A stretch of DNA of 64,000 nucleotides from assembly GCA_941918925.1 (NCBI GenBank), contig OW799237.1, positions 111,570,515 through 111,634,514 of the forward strand, read 5' to 3'. Under the pieces are notes generated by a model. That model was not told the DNA's origin, ran no database searches, and saw nothing but the letters and a program-made list of their open reading frames with translations. The position numbers were made by a program, and so were the translations under genes. Every line of letters begins with the position of its first letter. Within the stretch, counting starts at the first letter, position 1. Of this stretch, positions 48,594 to 57,745 are shown one piece after another. Source of the DNA: Phyto melanocephala (lineage: Eukaryota > Arthropoda > Insecta > Diptera > Rhinophoridae).

Positions 48594-49389
48594 TTATACC
48601 CTTCACACAGTGAAAAAGGGTATATATAGGTTTGTCATGCCATGTGAAATTTCTACAACTTTCATTTCCGACCCCATAAAGTATATATTTTCTGAAAGCT
48701 TATGAATAGGGGAGTCGATTAAGCTCTGTCAGTATGTCCGTCTGTCCGTGTGTGTGTTGAAATCAACTTTTTGAAGCCCCCCGAAATCGCTTGGACCCGG
48801 CTGAGGTATTAAAATATCAGAAATATTCGGGAGTAGATCGGTATTGAAAATCAGAAACATCGGTTCATAAACAACTGAGATATGAGCAAAAACCCACGAC
48901 CACCTCGATTTTTTTTCACAAAAACAACATTACAACAACAACATACATACATACAAACTTGTATATTAGTTAAAGTAAACGTGGGATCGAATCCCAGCTG
49001 AGCCAAAAAATTTTTTTTTATTTTTTTATATTTTTTTTTTTAATTTTTTTTTATTTTTTATTTAATATATTATTTATATTTTAATTATTTTTTTACATTT
49101 TTTTTTTATTTTTTTTTTGTTTTATATTTATTATTTATATATTAATTATTTTTTTTTTAATTTTTTTTGTAGTTTTTTTTTTAATTTTTATTTTTTTATT
49201 TTTTTTTAACATTCATACGTTAATTTTTAATTTTACAATGGGATGTTTTTATATACATATGTATGTTTTTTATATGTATGTACGTATTTCATATGAGATG
49301 AATGGTGATACAAACTACTGTGTTTGCATTACTAAACGTTGTGAAGTGTATATAAGATTCGGCATGGCCGAATATAGCACTCTTACTTT
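48594..49389 (+). mobile_element. INE-1-like Helentron, subfamily 2, nested in a pogo-like element
   Basis: Full copy from TTATACCCTTCACACAGTG to palindrome ATTCGGCATGGCCGAAT and CTCTTACTT. Both flanks belong to the TIR element at 47625-49451: a TTGCGATAACTGAG-like motif lies just before it and TTGCGTTAACTGAG just after. Confidence 0.88.
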
Positions 49390-49453
49390 TTAAAGTTGCG
49401 TTAACTGAGTCAACAATGCAAACAATTTACGCGTTAAGCGAGGTGGCACTGTA

Positions 49454-50363
49454 TTTATTTAAGGACCTTCATAAATCTAAAAATTGATCTGATTTATTTT
49501 TAAATTAGAAAATTTAGAAAACATATGTGGAAAATATTCTGTAAAACAATTGTTTTTTACAAATCACAAAAATTAATATACAAAATAAATAAAGAATTAA
49601 AAATATATATTTTTTTTTTGTAAACTAAAATTAGTAAAACTAAATATAATTTTCTTTTTTTTTTTTTTTTGTTAAAAAAAATAAAATTTTTCAGATTATT
49701 CTTTCATATATCACAATTAAATAAAAAAAAAAAATTCTTTGTTACAAATAAAAAAATGTTAATATGAACTCAAGCCTGCATTAAAAAAAAGTATTAATAA
49801 AAATTCAATTTCTAAAATCAGTTGGTAAAAATATTAGGGATTGAAAATATATTAAAAAGTTTACATTGAATAAATTTTATACTGATCAAAAATTTACACA
49901 AAAAATTCTATAAGTCACTAAAATTTTTTTTTTAATTTAAATTTATAGAGGTAATCAATTTAAGCAACTTAAGCAAATTTATTTTTTTTTAAGAAATCAA
50001 TTTTTTTAAATTCGAATTATTGTGTAAATCAAAAATAATTATTTAAATTGAAATTTTTCTAAAAAAATAAATACATATCGAAAACTTTTTATAAAAAAAA
50101 AATTTATTAGAATTTTTCCATATATCAAAAATGTATTCAACAATTTTTTAAGATAAATAAATAAAATGAAAAACAACAAGTCTTTTTTTTATTTTATTTA
50201 AACTTGTATATGTAAATTAAAATATAATAAAAAATTATTATACCACAAATTAAAATATATATATATTTAAAAAAATAAATATAAACTATAAATTAAACAA
50301 ACAAAACATAAATACTCGTATCCTGATTATGCTACACAATGAAGTAGCCAAATATCGATAAAA
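49454..50363. other. Non-coding, extremely AT-rich
   Basis: Mostly A/T runs between the two pogo-like elements. No feature recognised. Confidence 0.6.
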
Positions 50364-50365
50364 TA

Positions 50366-51072
50366 CAGTAGACTCGCGGTAATAAAAACACTGCCTTACG
50401 TGAACACCGGATGAACATAATTTTTTTTTTACACTGACTACTCTTGTAGAGTAAAGTGAGACAGTGAGAAAGCATTATAACGTGAACAAATTTGTCGATT
50501 ATCCAAATCGTTTTCATAAAAAGGGGTATCCCCGTAAGTTATTGCACAGGTTTAGTTTAGCTGCTGATTTAGCATGATATAATCTAAAGTTTTTCGTGAA
50601 AAATGTCACAAAAAACTACCAAAATTTTAAAGTTAAACTTTTTGTGATTGGAAAGGCAAAAAATCCTCGCTCTATTAAAAATTTTTGATCTGCTGTGGAC
50701 TACAATTGCTTTAAATCGTAATGGATGACAGCTGTCATTTTTAAAAATTGGTTTAACTATTAATGGACGCTATTGGCTATTAAAATTCAGCTTGGCAACG
50801 TCTTGAAAAGAAAACAATAGCAAAATGCTGGCTGAACATTTTAAGCTCTTTAGGAGATTAAGAAGACTGTGAAGAGGATATACCGTTAGCTTTTTTTAGA
50901 AAATTATTTGTTCAGCAATTAAAATTTAAAAATTAAAAAATTATCCAAAAAAAGGTAACACATTTTTTAAATTAATTTTAACGTACTTTTTTTTAACCTT
51001 CGTCAACACGAACAACTTCGCAAACGTGAACACGCTCAGTTTTTAATAGTTCACGTTACCGCGAGTCTACTG
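50366..51072. mobile_element. pogo/Tigger-like MITE, 707 bp, TA duplication
   Basis: CAGTAGACTCGCGGTAA at 50366 and its exact inverse ending at 51072 are 17-bp TIRs flanked by TA on both sides. CGTGAAC occurs near 50400, 50480 and 51018 and, inverted, at 51051, forming a subterminal repeat. CAGT ends with TA duplications suit the pogo/Tigger group. No transposase. Confidence 0.82.
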
Positions 51073-51107
51073 TATATCAAAATAGGTACAAATAATTTTT
51101 TTATTAT

Positions 51108-51142
51108 TGAAAAACCTTAAGCTTTAAAAAACTATTACATAA
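51108..51142. repeat. Solo end of the AATAGTTTTTTTAAGC TIR family
   Basis: ATTGAAAAACCTTAAGCTTT followed by AAAAAACTATTACATAAT matches the right TIR of the element at 40563-40939. I did not find its partner. Confidence 0.5.
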
Positions 51143-51418
51143 TATAAAACAAATTTTTAATTAGTTTAAAATGCATTTTTTTACAATAAAGAAAATTTAA
51201 AAAAACTAACTTCCACCAGATAAAATTAAAAACATTGGGCTAAAAATTTTCACTAATAGAAGTTTTATTAAAAATTTTTTTTTAAATAATTTCATTATTT
51301 TAAAAAAAAATGTTTGCAAATTTTTTTTGAAAATTTGTGTATTTAAATTGAAAAATTGTACTAAGTTTATTTATGACAATTAAAATAAATAAATTTCTTT
51401 ATAATAAACGAAATTTAA

Positions 51419-52193
51419 CAAGTAAAAGTGCTATATTCGGTCGTGCCGAATCTTCTATACCCTTCACAACGTGTAGTCATGCAATAACAATTGTTTGTAT
51501 CATCATTTATCTCATATGAAATACGTACATACATACATATAAAAAACATACATATATAAAAACATCCCATTGCAGAATTATAAATTGAGTTTACGTATGT
51601 GTTTCCAAAAAAAAAATATATATAAAAAAAAATTAAAAAAAAATAAAAAGTATTAAAAACAAAAAAAAATTAAAAAAAAATAAAAAAAAAGTATTAAAAA
51701 CAAAAAAAAAATAAAAATATTAAAATAAAAATTAAAAAAATAAAAAATTTTAAAAAAAATAAAAAAAAATATATAAAAAAAATAATACAAATATAAATAA
51801 TATATAAAATAAAAAAAAAATTTTTTTTGGCTCAGCTGGGATTCGATGCCAAGTTTCCTCTAACCAGTATAAATGTATGTTGTTGTTGTAATTGTGAAAA
51901 AAACGAGGTGGTCGTGGTTTTTTTTCCATATCTCAGAAAGTTATGGGGCGATTGTGCAGAATTTTAATAGCGATATTTCCAAAAGATTGATATCATACTC
52001 AGATCTAAGGCACATATAGTTGCTTCTAAAAGTTGATTTCAACCAACACGGGTAGACAGACAGACGGTCAAGGCTTAATCGACTACTCTCTTCATAAGCT
52101 TTCAGAAAATATATACTTTATGGGGTCGGAAATGAAAATATTAGATATTACAAACGGAATGACAAACCCTGTGCACCACAGGTGAAGAGTATA
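51419..52193 (-). mobile_element. INE-1-like Helentron, subfamily 1, complete
   Basis: From CAAGTAAAAGTGC and palindrome ATTCGGTCGTGCCGAAT to CACCACAGGTGAAGAGTATA. It has an A-rich core with small tandem runs near 51640-51710. Confidence 0.87.
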
Positions 52194-52674
52194 AAAAATT
52201 AACTTAAATCAGAATATATTTCCTTACTGACAACATATACATGGTTTGAAAAATCTCATTAATAGACGTTTTATGAAATATATAGGTATTTATTATATAT
52301 TATATTTAATACATTACAAAAGATTTATTAAAAGCATTCTATAAATCATAAAATTTATTAAAAATTTTCTACAAATCAAAAACTTAAAAAAATACGTAAA
52401 AATGTATACGTATATGTGTGTATATATATATTATATGTAAACTTTTATTAAGGAGAATCTTTTTTTAAATGGGAACACGGAAAATAAATCTAAATTTTTT
52501 ATTTTTATTAAAAATTTTTTTATAATCGAGTTTATCAAAAAAAAAATTGAAAGTATTCATTAAGCATTAAAATTTTATGTAACTTTAACATTCCGTTTAT
52601 GCTAAATTAATTAATTACTTCGGCAACACTGATACCGTTCACCTCTAAATGCATGATAAAATAAAGTTTATAAT

Positions 52675-53395
52675 CAGTGCTGCCACAACAAAAAAATTTT
52701 TACAACCAAAATTCGCTTTAAAAGTTACCAAATAAGAAAAAAATAACCAAATTTCAATATGTAGTATTTTTATTAAAGAACATTTAAAATGCATACATAT
52801 GGATAGGGTATAATAGTTTGAGATCATAGATTTACTTATTAAAAATTCTTGACTTGCAAGCAATAGAGCAATGCGTAACCTTAATCAGCTTCCGACTTTC
52901 TCGTTTAGTTTTCCGTTTTATTGTTGAATTTTGTTTTTCTTCACACATTTACTTTTTGTATTTGACAGCGGAATAGTATTTTTACACAAGCAACAACTTA
53001 CGTGCATATTCTTTATAAAAATTTACTTTGTAAAATCTTTTAATTGAATGTTGCCGCCATTACAAAAGACATGTTGCGACATTGCGATCATTTAGTAAAA
53101 TTAAAAAAAAATTATAAAAAAAAAGTATTGTAAACAAGTGAGTGGCAATCAAGGCGAATTCATAATAAGTGGCTGCACTAGCGATTTTAGTCACAGCTGT
53201 TTTATTTTCAGTTGCCCTGGTAGCAATACTTAAAATTGAAGAACATAAAATCTTAAAAATTATAACATAAAAAATGTGTACATGTGTATTATTATTTTGG
53301 AAAAAAATAATCAAAATGAGAAAAATATTCACATCTCCACATTAAAGAAAAAAATAACCACTTTTGGTTAGAAATAACCAAAAACGGCAGCCCTG
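52675..53395. mobile_element. hAT-type non-autonomous element, 721 bp, perfect 8-bp TSD
   Basis: TIRs CAGTGCTGCC (52675) and GGCAGCCCTG (ending 53395) differ by one base. TTTATAAT is duplicated at 52667-52674 and 53396-53403. AAATAACCA-type motifs recur near both ends. The interior contains no convincing transposase. Confidence 0.88.
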
Positions 53396-53403
53396 TTTAT
53401 AAT

Positions 53404-54005
53404 GTATCTAAACGATTTGTTTATGCCTGCGAACATTTTATCATTCGGGTTTTGTGAATGTCATACAAATGTTTTAAATTTCGTTTTGAAGGCGATGCAA
53501 CGAAAATCGACGAAGTTGTGAACACAGAAAAAACAAAAACATAAAAATGCGTTAAGAAAAAGTAATACCTATGTACTGTTAAAGCAGATTTTCTGGCATT
53601 TTTTTTTAACAACTAATTGTTGTGAGCATAGCGTGTGAAAAAATGGCTTAAAGTAATGCACGTTATTAAAAAAAAAACACAATTTTTGTCTGCTGACTTA
53701 AGTTATTTTTCCTGTTGTATGACAGTATATGTATGTATATCTTCACACTATTTACATACATATGTTCATATGTAAGTATGTATTTATGTTTATATAAATA
53801 TGCATGTATAATTTGATAGAAAATTATTACTGGAAATTTTTCAATAATTACCAAATGCATGTAAGCATACCTACATACAAACATAAATACATACATACAT
53901 ACATGCATACAAATTAATTTACATATGGGTCACATAAAATGCAAAATAACGTAGGTACCCTATAATCAAAACCAAAAAAGCAAACTTGATCAAGACAATT
54001 CTAAA
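53404..54005. repeat. Non-coding with CATA/TATG repeats
   Basis: Several TATG/CATA patches (53730-53780, 53870-53905) typical of this genome. No gene. Confidence 0.6.
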
Positions 54006-54263
54006 CAAGTAAGAGCGCTATATTCGGCCGTGCCGAATCTTATATACCCTTCACAACGTGTAGTCATGCAATAACAGTAGTTTGTATCACCATTCATCCC
54101 ATATGAAATACGTACATACATATAAAAAACATACATATATGTATAAAAACATCCCATTGTAAAATTATATATTTACGTATGTATGTTAAAAAAAATAAAA
54201 TAAAAAAAAAATAAAAAAAAAAAAATTTAAAAAAAATTTTTTTTTAAATAATTAAAATATATA

Positions 54264-54283
54264 TCTATATATATAAAAGTGAA

Positions 54284-54314
<31 letters not shown>

Positions 54315-55015
54315 TAGCTATAGACTCCGAAACTGTAAAACCGATCGGGCTCAAACTTTGGCAAGTTGTTGTACATATACCAGGGAGTGTTTATGGGTGC
54401 AAAAAAGTGGGCGGAGCCACGCCCATAAAAATTTGTTATCAGTTTTAGCTACTTGCACTTGACCGATTTTTCTGAAACTTTGCACACATATCGAGCTGCC
54501 ATGACTAAATAATTTCGTGATAAGAAAAGTGGGCGGGGCCACGCCCCTAAAAAAGTTTTAATTTTGAGGTACTTGCACTGGACCGATTTTTCTGAAACTT
54601 TGCACACATATTAAGCTGTCGTGACTTTATAATTTTGTGATTAAAAAAGTGGGCGGGGCCACGCCCATAAAAAAAGGGTACAATTTTGAGGTACTTGCAC
54701 CAGACCGATTTTTCTGAAACTTTGCACACATATTGAGCTGTCATGACTAAATAATTTCCTGATTAGAAAAGTGGGCAGGGCCACGCCCATAAAAAAAATT
54801 TTAATTTTGAGGTACTTGCACTGGTCCGATTCTTCTGAAACTTTGCACACATATTGAGCTGTTATGACTTTACAATTTCGTGATTAGAAAAGTGGGCAAT
54901 GCCACGCCCATAAAAAAATTATAATATTTAGGCTTTTGCACTTGATATTCAATTAAAGTTCAGAATGCATTTCGATTCATTAAGGGGCGTAGCAACGCGC
55001 GCCGGGTTTGGCTAG
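54264..55015 (+). mobile_element. Classical non-autonomous Helitron, 752 bp, inside a Helentron
   Basis: Same TC start, GC-rich terminal hairpin and CTAG end as the copy at 11359, also inserted between A and T. It has thirteen TG dinucleotides (54288-54313). Five GTGGGC motifs at 54407, 54529, 54649, 54771 and 54892 define a minisatellite of about 121 bp that is longer than in the other copy. It sits in the A/T core of the Helentron at 54006-55572. Confidence 0.9.
54407..54910 (+). repeat. Tandem minisatellite, about 121-bp unit, within the Helitron
   Basis: Each unit contains GTGGGCGGGGCCACGCCC or a variant, a CTTGCACTGGACCGATT segment, CTGAAACTTTGCACACAT and a GAGCTGT...ATGACT stretch. Spacings between motifs are 122, 120, 122 and 121 bp. 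Confidence 0.85.
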
Positions 55016-55572
55016 TAATAAATATAAAACAAAAAAAAAATATTTAAAAATAAATAAAAAAAATTAAAAAAAATAATAATAAAAATATAAATAATATATT
55101 ACATAAAAAATAAAAAAAAAATATAAAAAAAAATTACAAAAAAAAATTTAAAAAAAATAAAAAAAATTTTTTTTGGTTCAGCTGTGATTCGATGTCACGT
55201 TTTCTCTAACCAGTATACACGTTTGTATGTATGTATGTTGTTGTTGTAATGTTGTTTTTGTGAAAAAAAAATCGAGGTGGTCGTGGGTTTTTGCTCATAT
55301 CTCAGTTGTTTATGTACCGATGTTTCTGATTTTCAATACCGATCTACTCCCGAATATTTCTGATATTTTAATACCTCACCCGAGTCGAAGCTATAACGGG
55401 GAGTTGATTTCAACATACACACGGACAGACTGACAGGGCTTAATCGACTCCCCTATTCATAAGCTTTCAAAAAATATATACTTTATGGGGTCGGAAATCA
55501 AAATTGTAGAAATTTCACACGGAATGACAAACCTATATACATATACCCTTTTTCACTGTGTGAAGGGTATAA

Positions 55573-56740
55573 AAACAATATTATTTTTTTGTTAACTTTT
55601 TTACATTTAAACATTAACTCAAATTATTCAAGCTTCAACGGGGTTTACACCTTATAAAACTAATTTAATTTAAATTATTGTATAAAGAGTTAAATTAAAT
55701 CTACACTATTTTGAGTTAACATTAAAGCTTAAAATATGTTTCAGAATCCAAACGATTACTTTGAGTAAAAAGTTTATTTATGCTTTGTTATTGTAACAAG
55801 AATAAATTGCACACAAAACGTCCACTTATTTATTCAATTAATTCCATATAGGTAGAAAGTAATATAAGACAACAATACGATTTAAAACGATCGTTTGAAT
55901 TGTAACTTGAATTCTCATTCATTTTTCATTTGTAGTAGGAAGGTACCTAAATATTTTCTAATTTTCCATCATATAAACTAAAATAGGCAACAAGTGTATT
56001 TAAAATTTACTGGTTAAAATTAAAAAAACTTTTACAACTGGCACACATTTTTATCTAAAAAATCTCAATACCTATAAGTAATAAAGTATCTCTCAATATA
56101 TATAGGTACCTATTAGTTCGATTAAACAAAACCTTTTTAAAACGTTATTTTTTAAAATCTTTGAAAACATAAAAACGAAAAAAATAAACAAAAGTCAAAT
56201 GCCCTTTAAAATATGTATATTACACAATTAAAAAAGCCTAAATTTAGCCTTATAGGTAATAAAAATATAATTGGCTTATTAACAAGGGTGTCCTATTGAC
56301 ATAATTTCCAAAAAATGTAAAATCCTAAAATAGGTACCTAGTTTGAGTTGTCTGCTGTAAGATTTTCAGACCTTTCTAAAATTTGTGTGAATTAGCCAAA
56401 TATGTATACGAGAATAAATACCTATAATAGGTACAAAGAATTAAACCTGATTTAAATAAGCAAAGATCAAGTATTTTGAAAAAAAAATACATTACATTAC
56501 TTCTTTACCTTTGTAAAATTGAATTTGTATGTATTAAAAATAAAGTTTAAAAAATTAATTATAAATAGACGAATTTGTCGGAAAAAAATTCAACAATAAA
56601 CGTCTATTAAAATAAGAGTTTTTTTTTAATTGAATAAAGAATTAATAAGCTCTAATCTTTTAATTATTTATTAAAACTTTTTTATAGATATGAAGATATA
56701 TTAGATAATTCGTCCACAAATCAATGTTTTAACGAGAAGT
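55573..56740. other. Non-coding; recurrent AGGTACCTA motif
   Basis: AT-rich. AGGTACCTA or a near variant occurs at about 55942, 56105 and 56333, and ATAGGTA repeatedly. This may be chance or the remains of an unrecognised repeat. No gene. Confidence 0.5.
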
Positions 56741-56745
56741 ACTTA

Positions 56746-57076
56746 TGTTTGTTGTTGTGTGTTTGTGGGTCTGGTTCTTTTTGTCCTTACTTATGTAAAT
56801 AAAACACTTTTTATTTATTTAATTTCAGTTTTGTTCTAAGTTATTGTTTTTATTTTACTTTTGTTTCTTATTTATAATAAATTTTAATTTATACTATTTT
56901 ACATGTTATTATTTTTGTCACTATTTGTTGTTTTTGTTATTCACTTGAGCACTGTTTTATGTTGATTGTTAGAGTTTAAGAATGTTACTGCCGCTGCGTA
57001 GCGGTTAACAAAAATTGATAGGCAAAAATTAAGGAATTTAACAGTGGCAAACAAAAGTGAACAAGGATTGTGAACA
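56746..57076 (-). repeat. 3' LTR of the BEL/Pao element
   Basis: 331 bp, TG...CA ends, identical by eye to the LTR at 62894. On the minus strand it directly follows a purine-rich tract and is preceded in plus coordinates by the ACTTA duplication at 56741-56745. Confidence 0.95.
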
Positions 57077-57090
57077 TTCCGGCCCCCATG
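57077..57090 (-). other. Polypurine tract next to the 3' LTR
   Basis: On the minus strand the bases before the 3' LTR read CATGGGGGCCGGAA, a G/A-rich run interrupted by CC. Its position directly against the LTR fits the plus-strand primer site for reverse transcription. Confidence 0.6.
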
Positions 57091-57112
57091 AGTCGGTGTA
57101 AATTAGTGCAGC

Positions 57113-57745
57113 TTAGTCATTGGTCCAACGAAGTATATACCAAGGCAGTAAATTGTTGTATTTGATGACTACCTGGTCGTTGGTTTTTTGGCAGTTGTTG
57201 TGAGTCTTCCATTTATATCTGCGGTGTGCGTCGGTTAGGTACTCGTATTTCCATCTTTGGCAAAATAAGTGGTGAATGACCTTTAAACGTTTCCAGCGGT
57301 TGATGAGAGTCCGATTTTCACTGCTTGCATCAGGTTCGGCTTTGGTCAATAATGAAGAACCAATAAGGAAATGTCCAGGGGTCAATGGGTTAAGATCGTT
57401 TGGGTCATCGCTAGCAGGACTTAAGGGTCTAGAGTTAAGGCATGATTCTATTCGAGTTAAAATTGTAGACAGCTCTTTGAAAGTAAATTTCATATTCGGC
57501 ATTAATTTTTTCAAGTGAGTTTTGAAAGACTTCACACCGGCTTCCCAAAGTCCGCCCATGTGTGAGGCTCCAGGAGGGATGAATTTCCACTCAATATTTT
57601 GATGACTATACTGTTGAATTAATCTGTTTTGAAGAGTTTTAATAAATTCTAGACGATCTTTTTTGATTAGTTCTGCTGCTCCGACGAAGTTTTTCCCATT
57701 GTCTGAGTAAATGAGAGCTGGACATCCACGCCTTCCAATGAAGCG
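57113..57745 (-). pseudogene. Rest of the BEL/Pao integrase, same frame, after the stop
   Basis: The reading frame of the upstream polyprotein continues without shift for 210 codons beyond the TAA at 57748-57746. It carries the second integrase core Asp in a YSDNG context, then the catalytic Glu in a GGLWEAG context, and a C-terminal domain ending at 57113. The stop therefore falls between the first and second catalytic aspartates, so no intact DDE core can be made in one piece without readthrough. The C-terminus stops soon after the segment that normally begins the final domain of BEL proteins, and only 36 bp separate it from the LTR, suggesting a small 3' deletion as well. Confidence 0.85.

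Larger units (their letters stand above)
47625..49451. mobile_element. pogo/Tigger-like element, 1.8 kb, containing two other elements
   Basis: The left end CAGTGCAACCTCGCTAAACG and the right end CGTTAAGCGAGGTGGCACTG are inverted repeats with two mismatches over 20 bp, flanked by TA at 47623-47624 and 49452-49453. Motifs like TTGCGATAACYGAG occur near 48117, 48575 and 49396. A TIR element (47651-48080) and a full Helentron (48594-49389) lie inside. Without these the remnant is about 600 bp and has no transposase. Confidence 0.8.
54006..55572 (-). mobile_element. INE-1-like Helentron, subfamily 2, carrying a nested Helitron
   Basis: The left end is at 54006 (CAAGTAAGAGCGC, palindrome ATTCGGCCGTGCCGAAT). 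The right end is at 55572 (CACTGTGTGAAGGGTATA). The A/T core is interrupted by a 752-bp classical Helitron at 54264-55015; without it the copy would be about 815 bp, close to the other subfamily 2 copies. Confidence 0.9.

Noticed and set aside
54351..54850. Overlapping minus-strand frames with similar protein sequence (MCKVSE..., FLWAW...)
   Set aside because: They are accidental translations of the 121-bp Helitron minisatellite, which is why they look like a protein family.
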